Below, in pieces: positions 44,231 through 53,318 of a stretch of 64,000 nt of DNA. How positions within the stretch are numbered: position 1 is the stretch's first letter; every line of letters begins with the position of its first letter. The notes beneath the pieces were generated by a model. It had not been told where the DNA came from and did not search any database. It saw nothing but the letters and a program-made list of their open reading frames with translations. This stretch comes from a bacterium UBP6_UBA1177. GTDB taxonomy: Bacteria; UBP6; UBA1177. The position numbers and the translations under genes are program-made. The DNA is taken from the NCBI GenBank assembly GCA_002310995.1, contig DBYV01000055.1, forward strand, positions 15,427 to 79,426, written 5' to 3'.

Positions 44231-45352
44231 TCAGATATTTTTTGCAAAGAATTCCTTTATTTTTTCAGAAACAAAAGCGACTTCTTCAGCACTTAAATGT
44301 TCGCCTATCGGAAGTGAAAGAAGTGAGTGAGATTCTCTGACCGCGCGGTAATCACGGCAATAGTTCATATGATTTGCAAACGCCGGCTGTTCAGGAAGCG
44401 AAAGCGGATAGTGGATTCCAGTTTCAATGCCGCAATTTTTTAAATATTCCCGCAGGTTATCCCGTTTTCCAGTTTTAATTACAAAAAGGTGCCACGCATC
44501 AAGGGTTTCAGGATAAAATTTCGGAAGAACGATTTCTTCAATGCCTGAAAGCTGCTCTATATAACTTTTTGCGACACAGTTTCTTGCTGCAACCCACTCG
44601 TCCAGATGTTTCAGTTTGACATTGAGAATAGCCGCCTGAATGGTATCCATTCTTGAATTTATTCCGGCAAATTCGTGGAAATATTTCAACGATCTTCCGT
44701 GGTTACAGAACATTTTCGCTTTTTTGGCCTTTTCTTCATCATTAAGAAGAATCGCTCCGGCGTCCCCAGCCGCCCCCAGAACTTTTCCGGGATAAAAACT
44801 GAAACCTGCTCCGTCGGCGAGACTTCCTGCTTTTTTTCTGCGATAGATTGCGCCGTGAGCCTGAGCAGCATCCTCGAAAAGTTTCAGATCGTGCTTTTCG
44901 GCGATTTTTTTAAGCGGATCCATATCAGCCGGATGTCCGTAAAGATGGACTGCAATAATTGCTGAAGTATTCGGATTTATTAAAGATTCCACACTTTCAG
45001 GCGAAATCGTGAAATCTTCTTTTATGTCTGCGAAAACAGGCTTAAGACCGTTGGAAACAACTGCTTCGGCTGTCGCGATGAAAGTATTTGCCGGAAGGAT
45101 CACTTCGCTTCCTTTAGGTAAATCATAAACTTTCAAAAGAGCCGTCAGCGCGTCAGTTCCGTTTCCGCAGGAAATACAATGAGTTACGCCGCAATAATTT
45201 GTAAAACTCTCTTCGAATTTTTCAACTTCCGCGCCTTTAATAAAAGAAGCATTGGCAAAAACCGCCTGAACCGCGCTGTCGATTTCATTTTTAAGCAGAG
45301 AATACTGTTTCTTCAGGTCTAAAAATTTAACTTCCATTGTTTTTTCACGCAT
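44231..45352 (-). CDS. DegT/DnrJ/EryC1/StrS-family sugar aminotransferase
   Basis: The 373-residue PLP enzyme starts VKFLDLKKQY and has the canonical SCGNGTDAL, ANTFIATAEAV, HLYGHPADMD, FEDAAQAHG and the PLP lysine at Lys190 (SFYPGKVLGAAGD). These enzymes install an amino group on NDP-keto-sugars for cell-surface polysaccharides. No other sugar genes are adjacent, so the sugar is not identifiable. Two starts are possible: ATG at 45352, which overlaps the stop of the DUF1846 gene, or ATG at 45337; neither has a strong ribosome-binding site. Confidence 0.9.
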   Translation of the reverse strand: MREKTMEVKFLDLKKQYSLLKNEIDSAVQAVFANASFIKGAEVEKFEESFTNYCGVTHCISCGNGTDALTALLKVYDLPKGSEVILPANTFIATAEAVVSNGLKPVFADIKEDFTISPESVESLINPNTSAIIAVHLYGHPADMDPLKKIAEKHDLKLFEDAAQAHGAIYRRKKAGSLADGAGFSFYPGKVLGAAGDAGAILLNDEEKAKKAKMFCNHGRSLKYFHEFAGINSRMDTIQAAILNVKLKHLDEWVAARNCVAKSYIEQLSGIEEIVLPKFYPETLDAWHLFVIKTGKRDNLREYLKNCGIETGIHYPLSLPEQPAFANHMNYCRDYRAVRESHSLLSLPIGEHLSAEEVAFVSEKIKEFFAKNI

Positions 45353-46862
45353 TTACAAGGTGGGTTGTCGCAAATTCAGGCTCGCTCGTTACATTGAGAC
45401 CGAGCTTTCTGAGCCCCATTTCGTCGCCCGGAGTCGGAATGTGGGTAAGATGGACTTCGCAACCGCGCAGATCTTTGAGTTTTTCCATCGCGAACGCCGC
45501 AGAGGGATTGTAAGCCGCGCTTATAGCAAGAGCGATCAACGTTTCCTCGACATCTAGACTAACATTTCCGCGCATAAAAATATTCTGTTTGAGGTGAGCA
45601 ACCATTTCTGTGATGTGATTCGGAATAAGCGGAATTTCCTTGGGAATTCCAGCAAGTTTTTTAACCGCGTTTATAACCATTGCCGAAGCCGCGTGCATGA
45701 AAGGAGAGTTACTTCCCGTCACAAATTCGCCGTTTTTGAGCTCGATCGCCGCGCCGGAATAGGTCCCGTCACTCCCTTTGCCTTTGACTTTCGCATCGAA
45801 AGCCGCCTTTTTCGCATACTCGGAAACCTCTCTGTCTGACGGCTTTGCACCGATATTTTTCATAATCATTTCAGCACGCTGCGCTGTTTCTTCACTGGCG
45901 ATGCCCATCGCGTATTCGCAGGCATAGCGGTAGTATCTGCGGATGATCTCCTGCTTTGAAGCCTCCTGAACAGCCTCGTCGTCGATGATTCCGAATCCGG
46001 CGCGGTTGACACCCATGTCGGTCGGAGATTTATAGACCGAAGGCTGACCTGTGATCTTCTCGATTATCCTTTTGATAAGCGGGAAAGCTTCAAGGTCGCG
46101 GTTGTAGTTGACAGCGACTTCGCCGTAAGCCTCGTAATGGAAGTTGTCCATCATGTTGACATCCTTGAGGTCGCAGGTCGCCGATTCGTAAGCAACATTG
46201 ACTAAATGTTTGAGCGGAAGATTCCAGATCGGGAAAGTCTCGAACTTCGCATAACCCGCGTTCACACCGCGCTGGTTTTCGTGATAAAGCTGGCTCAGGC
46301 ATGTCGCGAATTTGCCGCTTCCCGGGCCGGGGCCAGTGACTACGACTATCGGTTTTTCGGTTTCGATGAAAGCGTTTTTGCCGTAACCTTCAGGACTTAC
46401 GATCGTATCGACATCGGTCGGATAACCTTTTGTGAAGCTGTGGGTATAGACTTTTACGCCGCGCCTTTCGAGTTTGTTTTTGAAGGCTTCCGCAGCAGGC
46501 TGGCCGTTGAAACGGGTTATGACAACAGCTCTGACCGTAACACCGCGGTCGGTGAAATCGTCGATCGTCCGCATCGTGTCGGCATCGTAGGAAACGCCGA
46601 AATCTGCGCGGATCTTTCTTTTCTCGATATCGCCAGCGTAAATGCACATGATGACCTCGGCATTGTCCTTGATCATCTGCAAGAGGCGCATTTTTACATT
46701 CGGGTCGAAGCCCGGCAGAACACGCGCCGCGTGGTAGTCGTACATGATTTTGCCGCCGAACTCGAGATAGAGCTTGTTATTGAACATTTTTACACGTTCA
46801 AGGATCGCTTTGGATTGTTCTTCCAGATACTTTTCGTTGTCGAAACCGATTTTAAAGACCAT
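45345..46862 (-). CDS. DUF1846 protein
   Basis: ATG at 46862 follows GGGGG. The 505-residue protein matches DUF1846 throughout: KIGFDNEKYLEEQSKAI at the start, LYLEFGGKI, HAARVLPGFDPN, VVVTGPGPGSGKFATCLSQ (with a P-loop-like run) and the later SPTDMGVNRAGFGI. A structure from this family has been solved but I know of no proven reaction. Widely found in Clostridia and other anaerobes. It is co-transcribed with the sugar aminotransferase, whose start overlaps its stop. Confidence 0.9.
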   Translation of the reverse strand: MVFKIGFDNEKYLEEQSKAILERVKMFNNKLYLEFGGKIMYDYHAARVLPGFDPNVKMRLLQMIKDNAEVIMCIYAGDIEKRKIRADFGVSYDADTMRTIDDFTDRGVTVRAVVITRFNGQPAAEAFKNKLERRGVKVYTHSFTKGYPTDVDTIVSPEGYGKNAFIETEKPIVVVTGPGPGSGKFATCLSQLYHENQRGVNAGYAKFETFPIWNLPLKHLVNVAYESATCDLKDVNMMDNFHYEAYGEVAVNYNRDLEAFPLIKRIIEKITGQPSVYKSPTDMGVNRAGFGIIDDEAVQEASKQEIIRRYYRYACEYAMGIASEETAQRAEMIMKNIGAKPSDREVSEYAKKAAFDAKVKGKGSDGTYSGAAIELKNGEFVTGSNSPFMHAASAMVINAVKKLAGIPKEIPLIPNHITEMVAHLKQNIFMRGNVSLDVEETLIALAISAAYNPSAAFAMEKLKDLRGCEVHLTHIPTPGDEMGLRKLGLNVTSEPEFATTHLVNA

Positions 46863-46978
46863 TTTTCCCCCATTTTTGATCGAAACATTGCAACTCAAAA
46901 AACACTCAAAAACGGGATTTAGTATATAGAAAAAAATTTTTTCAAGGCAAGGAAAAATTCACTTTTCGGAAGGATTTT

Positions 46979-48328
46979 TCAGTTCAGTTCTTTGACCAGA
47001 TTTTTGATCCATTTTTTCGAGATGTAGCGTTTGAAACCCCAGCCGAATTTTATGGCTTCCTCGATTTTTCCGAGGAGGAGGACCCAGTAAAGCGGAAGCT
47101 GGAACACGACCGCTCCGATAAAAGAAACGGGAACTGAGACGAGCCAGAGCGCACCGACATCGATGAGGAATGCCGCCTTTGTGTCACCGCCGCTGCGTAA
47201 GATGCCGACAATATTGAGGTTATTGAATGCGACTACCGGAAGGAAAAGTATCCAGACGAGGGTGCTTTTGTAAGCCAGATCGCGGACACTTTCCGAAATG
47301 TTGTAGACTGAAAGTATCGGGTCGGTAAAAAGAAAGACGAGGAACGAGAGAAAAACACCGGTCGAGATCGCGAGTTTCACAAGTCTTTTTGAAGTTTTCC
47401 ACACTTTTTCGCTTTCGATCCCGGCTCCGATATCGTGACCTAAAACGACAGCTCCCGAATTGCCGATACCGATGAAAGCGGCGAAGAAAAGTTTCGTAAC
47501 GCTGTCGGAAATATTGATTGCGGCAATTGATTCAGTCCCCAGTTTCGCATAGATCCAGTTGAGTGCAAGAATGCCCAAAGCCCATGTGATTTCATTGAAG
47601 AAAACAGGAGTTGCAGTGACTAAAAGCTGCTTTAACAAATCTTTTTTCGCGCTCACAAGCTCATCAAATTTAGCCGCAGCCGCAAGTTTTCTGATGTAGG
47701 CGTAAGCCAGCGTGAACGCTGTTTCGGCAATTCTCGCGATAAATGTCGCAAGTGCCGCTCCCTGAATCCCCATCGCCGGGAAACCGAGATGTCCGAAAAT
47801 TAAAACCCAGTTGAAAAATATGTTGATGATAAGCGCCATGGCACACGAATAGACGGGAAGCCGCGGACTGTCGGTACTTCGCAAAACCACCTGATAAATG
47901 AATGAAACTGCCGTAAAAATGTAGCTCCACGAGACGATTTTCAGATATTCGCAGGCGAGCGTGACGACTTTTTCGTCTTTAGAAAAGAGCCCGACAATAA
48001 ATCCGGGGAAAAAACGCGCCCCGGTAAAAGCGGCAAGCGAAACAAAAATACCGAGAGTCAGAATCACACCCATGACGCGCCGCAGATTGAGGAGATCACC
48101 CTTGCCGTAGAACTGCGAAATGAAGATCTGACCGCCGCTACCCATTCCGAAAAGGAAAAGAATGAGGAGAAACATAAGCTGATTGCTTATTCCGAGCGCC
48201 GCGATCGCCTCTTCTCCCAGCTGCCCCACCATAAAAACATCCGCCATATTTATCGCGGAAATCATTAAATTGTGGATCGCAATCGGAATAGCGATTCCGA
48301 ACACGCGTCTGTAAAAACCTGATTCCAT
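46979..48328 (-). CDS. MATE-family multidrug/metabolite efflux transporter
   Basis: The 449-residue membrane protein has twelve hydrophobic segments in two halves and MATE features: PIAIHNLMISAINMADVFMVGQLGEEAIAALGIS near the start and QFYGKGD after helix 2. MATE proteins export cationic drugs or metabolites with sodium or proton exchange. Substrate unknown. The start ATG at 48328 has only a weak ribosome-binding site. It stands alone, with about 90-120 bases of gap on each side. Confidence 0.92.
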   Translation of the reverse strand: MESGFYRRVFGIAIPIAIHNLMISAINMADVFMVGQLGEEAIAALGISNQLMFLLILFLFGMGSGGQIFISQFYGKGDLLNLRRVMGVILTLGIFVSLAAFTGARFFPGFIVGLFSKDEKVVTLACEYLKIVSWSYIFTAVSFIYQVVLRSTDSPRLPVYSCAMALIINIFFNWVLIFGHLGFPAMGIQGAALATFIARIAETAFTLAYAYIRKLAAAAKFDELVSAKKDLLKQLLVTATPVFFNEITWALGILALNWIYAKLGTESIAAINISDSVTKLFFAAFIGIGNSGAVVLGHDIGAGIESEKVWKTSKRLVKLAISTGVFLSFLVFLFTDPILSVYNISESVRDLAYKSTLVWILFLPVVAFNNLNIVGILRSGGDTKAAFLIDVGALWLVSVPVSFIGAVVFQLPLYWVLLLGKIEEAIKFGWGFKRYISKKWIKNLVKELN

Positions 48329-48419
48329 TAGCTATTTTTTGCTAAAAATCCAATTATCCAACAAAAAAAACGGTGTATTATATTTATATTTTCAGGGAAA
48401 TCGAGAAAGAAGTTTCAGG

Positions 48420-49415
48420 CTATTTTGCTGCTTGAACAAAAAATGCCGGAATTTCGCGGTTAAAAATCGCTCTGATATTAAGAGCCTCTTCTGGAGTCAG
48501 TTTTTTAACAAAAATCGTAAGATTAGCCTCAAGTTTTCCGTCTGAAAACAAAATTTCAAGCTCGTAGTTTTCAGTTTTTGACCTTAACGCCTCTTTTTTC
48601 TGCAAATCAGGATAAAACAAGGAGATTTTGTATGTTCCGTGGTCGCTTTCTTTATCGCTGAGGTACTCAGTTTTCGGGATTCTTATGCCTTTTAGTCCTT
48701 TTCCTTTAAGAGAACAGGTGCTTGGAGCAAACAGCGGTTCTGATGTTTCGTCAGCTTTGACTCCGAGGAGCTCGAAAAGTTCCTTTTTTTCGTAAGGGAG
48801 CTGGTTTTCCGTTATTATTTTAGCATCAAAAGTGTCGTTTCTCCCGATTTTCAGATAGAAAAACTCCCTCAACGGAAAAACTTTTTCCCAGTTTCCTTTT
48901 GAATAGACAAATTCGGGGTGAACAACCTTGCCGAGGTGATTTGTGAAGATTCCGTCTTCGCTTTTTGAAAGAATCTGCCCTGTCGTATCGCTCATTTCTT
49001 CAAATTTTGCAGTCGAATCAAAAAAAAGCAGTGTTTCAGCAGTTTCAATATAGCGCCAGTTTTCGGGAAGAGATATCGCCGCACTTTTCTTTTTGACAGT
49101 AAACACTTTTTTTGAGGGGAAAAAACGGACCGAACGCGAACAAAGTTTTTTGTTTCTGAAAAAGAATTCAACGCCGTCAAGCGGATTGCTGCAGTCAAGC
49201 TCTTCTACAACAACGACATTTCTTTCTTCAATGATATTAATACCTTCTTCAGAAATGCAGGAGCCATATCTTTGAAGATAGCGCCGACGGACAGCAATAT
49301 CGTCACTGTGAAGTGCAATTGATTTATATAGTTCTTCTTCTATGTCGAATCTTGACTGGCAAACAGGATTTTCTGCTGAAACTGCGAGAAATAACGCGAA
49401 TAAAAACGAAAACAC
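48420..49415 (-). CDS. Secreted protein, unknown, coupled to rplS
   Basis: GTG start at 49415 shares its G with the rplS stop (TAGTG), so translation is probably coupled. The 331-residue product has a signal peptide (about 1-14, FLFALFLAVSAEN), then six or more cysteines in the first 95 residues, and later beta-rich sequence. I do not recognise the family. A secreted protein at the end of an L19/TrmD operon is unusual. Confidence 0.75.
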   Translation of the reverse strand: MFSFLFALFLAVSAENPVCQSRFDIEEELYKSIALHSDDIAVRRRYLQRYGSCISEEGINIIEERNVVVVEELDCSNPLDGVEFFFRNKKLCSRSVRFFPSKKVFTVKKKSAAISLPENWRYIETAETLLFFDSTAKFEEMSDTTGQILSKSEDGIFTNHLGKVVHPEFVYSKGNWEKVFPLREFFYLKIGRNDTFDAKIITENQLPYEKKELFELLGVKADETSEPLFAPSTCSLKGKGLKGIRIPKTEYLSDKESDHGTYKISLFYPDLQKKEALRSKTENYELEILFSDGKLEANLTIFVKKLTPEEALNIRAIFNREIPAFFVQAAK

Positions 49416-49774
49416 TACCAGATGTTTTTCGGTTTGATTCTTGCTGCGTTGCCTTTACGAAGTCTCTGATAATAAAGTTTGCTTCTGCGAACGAGACCTC
49501 TGTTTACGAGCTCTATCTTTTCAATCATCGGAGAATGAAGCGGGAATATCTTCTCAACGCCGTAACCGCCGGAGAACTTTCTTACAGTTATTGTGGTTCT
49601 GTTGTTGTCTCTTCCGTTTTTAATAGCGATAACATCGCCCTTGAAGATCTGGATACGAACCTTTTCGCCTTCGATAATACGGGTGTGAACTTCGATTTTA
49701 TCTCCCGGTTTTACATAGTAGTGGTCAATTCTTCTCTGCTGATTTTCAAGTTTTTGAATAATGTTGGTTGTCAT
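49415..49774 (-). CDS. rplS: 50S ribosomal protein L19
   Basis: ATG at 49774 follows GGAGGAG. The 119-residue protein has the L19 features: PGDKIEVHTRIIEGEKVRIQIFKGDVIA, TITVRKFSGGYGVEKIFPLHSP and RGLVRRSKLYYQR. It is a structural component at the subunit interface. In this operon the order is trmD, SPOUT methyltransferase, rplS; rpsP and rimM, which often accompany trmD and rplS, are not present. Confidence 0.97.
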   Translation of the reverse strand: MTTNIIQKLENQQRRIDHYYVKPGDKIEVHTRIIEGEKVRIQIFKGDVIAIKNGRDNNRTTITVRKFSGGYGVEKIFPLHSPMIEKIELVNRGLVRRSKLYYQRLRKGNAARIKPKNIW

Positions 49775-49807
49775 TTTTATCTCCTCCAAAAATAACGCGG
49801 CGGTATA

Positions 49808-50356
49808 TTAGTCACTTAAAGACAATCTGTCAATAAAAATCGACACCGCGCTTCTTACACTCAAGTGATTGTAGCCAGTTCCAATATCTATCGGTTCAAG
49901 AATAAAGTCCAATGAATTCAAAAAGTTATCTTCCATTCCGCCAGCTGTTCCGAAGAGTATCAGAACAGGTTTGTTTTTTTGTTCTTTAAGCTGTTTCAGC
50001 GTGATGTATTTTTCTTTTTTTCTTGCGGTCGTTCCAACCGTTACCGGTTTTTCGCCCCATTTTTCTTCGATTTCTTTTTTTGCTTCGTCAAGACTTGAGA
50101 CAACTTTCATGACCTGAAGAGCTTTGAATCTGTCAGGATTGTAGGTTTTTCCTTCACCTTGAGTCCAATGCGATGCAAGCTGAGCAGCAATCGAGCGCAT
50201 TTTTTCGTCGGGATGGATCACAAAATAACCTCCGAGGCCGTAAGTGGCGCAGACTCTCGCGATGTCATGCAGATCAAGGTTTGTTATTGAAGACGTGATG
50301 GTCGCACCGTTTCTGAGAACGGGGCTGTGGATTAATCCGATATAAAAATTTTTCAT
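49808..50356 (-). CDS. SPOUT-type RNA methyltransferase (Methyltrn_RNA_4 family)
   Basis: ATG at 50356 overlaps the trmD stop by 4 bases. The 182-residue protein begins IGLIHSPVLRNGATITSSITNLDLHDIAR and ends with FGTAGGM ... FILEPIDIGTGYNHLSVRSAVSI, the trefoil-knot region of the SPOUT class. From memory this matches the TrmD-associated Methyltrn_RNA_4 family known from Thermotoga and other lineages, whose RNA target is not established to my knowledge. Confidence 0.82.
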   Translation of the reverse strand: MKNFYIGLIHSPVLRNGATITSSITNLDLHDIARVCATYGLGGYFVIHPDEKMRSIAAQLASHWTQGEGKTYNPDRFKALQVMKVVSSLDEAKKEIEEKWGEKPVTVGTTARKKEKYITLKQLKEQKNKPVLILFGTAGGMEDNFLNSLDFILEPIDIGTGYNHLSVRSAVSIFIDRLSLSD

Positions 50357-51069
50357 TTCATTTCTTCCCAGAATTCAGTTGGAATTTGTGAAAGGAGTTC
50401 AGGCCTGTTTTCGGCAGTTTTCGCAAGTGCATTGCGAAGTCTCCATGCTTCAATTTTCGCGTGATTTCCTCCGGTGAGCACTTTCGGAATAGCTAAGCCC
50501 CTGAAAACACGTGGCATTGTGTACTGGTCGTGTTCAAGAAGCGGTAGCGAAAAAGATTCATTTTTGAACGATTCCTCGTTGCCGAGAACACCCGGAATAA
50601 GCCTTGTCACAGCGTCAATAACCGAAAGAGCCGCGGTTTCTCCGCCGGTAAGAACGTAGTCGCCTACAGAAAGTTCAGTTGCGCCCGTAATTTCGATGAA
50701 ACGCTGGTCGATTCCTTCGTAGTGACCGCAAACTATAATCAGATGCTCCGCAGTTTCAGCAAATTCAACCGCTTTTTTCTGGTTGAAAAGCTTTCCGCGT
50801 GGTGACATAACGATTGTTTGTGTTTTTTCGGTTTTGGGAAGAGCTTCCCAGGCCGCTGTTATCACTTCTGGTTTCATTATGAGCCCCGCCCCGCCGCCGT
50901 ACGGCGAATCATCGACCTGGCGCCTGTTTCCAAGCCCAAAATCGCGGATCTGGTGCAGACCGAGTTCAAGAGTTCCGTTATCAAGAGCCCTTTTCATCAT
51001 GCTGACCGAAAAAGGCGACTCGAAAAATTCAGGGAAAAGTGTCAGAACATCAATTTTCAGGTGCTTCAT
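50353..51069 (-). CDS. trmD: tRNA (guanine-N1)-methyltransferase
   Basis: Methylates G37 of tRNAs with SAM. ATG at 51069 follows AGGAA; upstream residues of the longer frame overlap the lipoprotein gene and are Lys/Arg-rich noise. The 238-residue protein has IDVLTLFPEFF, the knot motif CGHYEGIDQRF, SVGDYVLTGGE and IPGVLGNEES, as in all TrmD. It overlaps the previous gene by 20 bases. Confidence 0.97.
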   Translation of the reverse strand: MKHLKIDVLTLFPEFFESPFSVSMMKRALDNGTLELGLHQIRDFGLGNRRQVDDSPYGGGAGLIMKPEVITAAWEALPKTEKTQTIVMSPRGKLFNQKKAVEFAETAEHLIIVCGHYEGIDQRFIEITGATELSVGDYVLTGGETAALSVIDAVTRLIPGVLGNEESFKNESFSLPLLEHDQYTMPRVFRGLAIPKVLTGGNHAKIEAWRLRNALAKTAENRPELLSQIPTEFWEEMK

Positions 51070-53140
51070 TTTCAGTTCCTTCCGGCTGTTTTCCTTCTTT
51101 AAGCTTTTCCTCGGCTTTTCTCTTAAGTTCCTCTTCAATCTCTTCAGGAGTCATGAAAGGTTCCTTGTTTCTGCCGATAAGGATTTCGCCTCTTCCTGTC
51201 ATGCGGTTAAATTCGTCAAATTTGACAGTTTTTCCAGAAAGAAGCGAGGTAAATGAAGTATTTTTCAGCGTTTCAACGAAATTGCCCATATCACTTTTCT
51301 GCGATGCTCCGAGAAGAGAAAGCAGAGTGTCCGCAACTTCAGCCGCAACAGTTTCCGCGAAATATAAATCGCGGTTGTTGGCATCTTTAAAAGCCTTTGA
51401 TATCTTTAGATATTTTTCATTTTTCTCAGACGTATCTGATCGCGGCGCAAAAATCACCATTCCGTCGATGAGTTTTCCGAGCTCCTCGATATTTTTCTTG
51501 CTGCTCATTATTTCAGAAGGGCCAAGTACAAGAATCTGCTGAATCTCCCAATCGTATCCGTCCTTCCTGAGTTCCTGCTTTTTGACCGTAACAGCCCTGT
51601 TCAGATATTTCTGGTAGTATGCAAATTCAACGTTGAGGTATGGAAACGCCGGAAGAAGACTCGCAGTCTGCTTCGGATCGGTGAGAACGACAAGAACTTC
51701 GAAATTGCATTTTCCAGGAATTCTCTTTATGAAACCGTCGACTGCACGGTTCATCATTGTATTTGTGGTGAATTTTTCCTTGTTGCGCCACTTGAAAGCG
51801 CGGACCGCCTCGTCGTAGTTATCCTGTTTGCCGACAACTTTTTCGACATCGTCCTTGTAAGCCCTGTCTGCCGGAGCAATATCAATGATATCAGTAACCT
51901 GACCACCGGCATCTTCTATTTTTTTCCAATATACGTCGCGCAGGTCTCTGCCGTTTTCATCATCGATGTAAGCTATCGCGAATTTTGTTTTCTGTCTTTC
52001 AGAAACAGCATATTTGACAAGATTTTCAGCCTCAAGGTCTTTTGTCTGACGAACATTGAAAAAAAGCGAATTAGGATCTGTACCGAAAGGAATATATGAA
52101 ATTACAGGAATCGAATACTCCGAAGATTTTGTTATGAAACTTTCCGCAAATTCAGGCGCAAAAAAAGGGCCGACAACAGCGAAGCACTTGATTTCTTTTG
52201 CCTTTTTCATCATATCATCAATCGCCTTTTCACTGTCGTATTCGATAAATTCAGGTTTTATGCCGCCTTTGTCGAACTTCGTCAGATGCCAGTTCAGGTA
52301 TGTTTTTATGACTTCGTTGTATTTACTCCACTTGTCGTTCGAAGAAAGCGCGACACAGACTTTTGTCCAGTCAGGAACATAGCTTTTGTCAAATTCCAGA
52401 ACTGCAACAGGTTGAATTTCTTCATGAACTCCCGTATTTTCGGGTAGAACTTCAGTCTCGTCCGCTACTTTTTTATCGGCTTCGTCAATGATGTCTTCTA
52501 TGCTTTTAGAAGGTGTTTCCTCTGCTGCCGGTTCGGAGTTTCCGTTCAGCGCATTATTGAAATTTCGCCTGTTTTCTTCGCTTTCATTCAGCCATGCGTC
52601 AAATTCCGGCTGAAGGTTGGCTTTCTTTTCATCGTCAAGTTCTTTGTACCACTTTGCCGCGGAATCGAACCTTTTTGAGTAGAGATATGCTAAGAAAACC
52701 GTTTTGGAAGCGGCAAGTTTCAACTCTTTGTCAAGCTTGAGATAAACCGAGAATATCCATTTCAGCGCTTCGTTGTAATTTTTTTCCGCAAGTGCCGCAT
52801 CTCCCGCCATGACATGCGTTTTGTGCGTGAAAGGAGCAACATCTTTAAGTTCCTCGAACACTTTCAGGGATTCGCCGTATTTCTGTTGCCTGTAAAGAGC
52901 CGTTGCCAGCATGAATTTTATATGATTCGTCTGCCACTTTGCCCATTCGAAAGCAGCAAGTTCTTTGGAATAAGCCTCGATTTCAGCAAAATTTTTCTCT
53001 GATTCAAGCGATTTATACTTTGTTTCGACTTCCTCCCACTCAGGATTCGCCGGTGTTTCGTTTGCTTCGATGGTCGAACAGCTTACCTGAAACGAAACTG
53101 CGATAACTATCAGAACAAGTGTCAAAAATCTCATTTTCAT
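51050..53140 (-). CDS. LpoA-like lipoprotein: helical repeats plus periplasmic-binding-protein fold
   Basis: GAGGTGACC precedes the ATG. Lipobox QVSC (Cys21). Residues about 30-190 are TPR-like helices (WAKWQTNHIKFMLATALYRQQKYGESLKVFEEL). An acidic linker (about 195-235) leads to a type I periplasmic binding fold (about 245-660; VVGPFFAPEFAESFITKSSEYSIPVISY and FAIAYIDDENG). This order matches LpoA, the lipoprotein activator of PBP1A, and also resembles Leu/Ile/Val-binding proteins. It has a Lys/Glu-rich tail. Which protein it regulates is unknown. It is the first gene of the trmD-rplS operon. Confidence 0.82.
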   Translation of the reverse strand: MKMRFLTLVLIVIAVSFQVSCSTIEANETPANPEWEEVETKYKSLESEKNFAEIEAYSKELAAFEWAKWQTNHIKFMLATALYRQQKYGESLKVFEELKDVAPFTHKTHVMAGDAALAEKNYNEALKWIFSVYLKLDKELKLAASKTVFLAYLYSKRFDSAAKWYKELDDEKKANLQPEFDAWLNESEENRRNFNNALNGNSEPAAEETPSKSIEDIIDEADKKVADETEVLPENTGVHEEIQPVAVLEFDKSYVPDWTKVCVALSSNDKWSKYNEVIKTYLNWHLTKFDKGGIKPEFIEYDSEKAIDDMMKKAKEIKCFAVVGPFFAPEFAESFITKSSEYSIPVISYIPFGTDPNSLFFNVRQTKDLEAENLVKYAVSERQKTKFAIAYIDDENGRDLRDVYWKKIEDAGGQVTDIIDIAPADRAYKDDVEKVVGKQDNYDEAVRAFKWRNKEKFTTNTMMNRAVDGFIKRIPGKCNFEVLVVLTDPKQTASLLPAFPYLNVEFAYYQKYLNRAVTVKKQELRKDGYDWEIQQILVLGPSEIMSSKKNIEELGKLIDGMVIFAPRSDTSEKNEKYLKISKAFKDANNRDLYFAETVAAEVADTLLSLLGASQKSDMGNFVETLKNTSFTSLLSGKTVKFDEFNRMTGRGEILIGRNKEPFMTPEEIEEELKRKAEEKLKEGKQPEGTENEAPEN

Positions 53141-53318
53141 AGGTCACCTCACCTTAAAAACGCAGTATTTTAAGAAAAAACGGCAAATAATCAAGTGATT
53201 TTTCCATACTGACGGAACTGCCAAAAGTTGTTTTTAATGCAGAAATCTTTAAAATAGTATGGTATTTTGTTGGCAACTATTGAAAAATAGTACTTTTAAG
53301 CAGTTAGAGAGGTGAATT

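Noticed and set aside
46206..46922. Plus-strand 238-codon open frame opposite the DUF1846 gene
   Set aside because: A shadow of the conserved DUF1846 gene with no family match.
51070..51138. Longer start for trmD
   Set aside because: TrmD homologues begin at the KIDVLTLFPEFF segment; the extra residues overlap the upstream gene.
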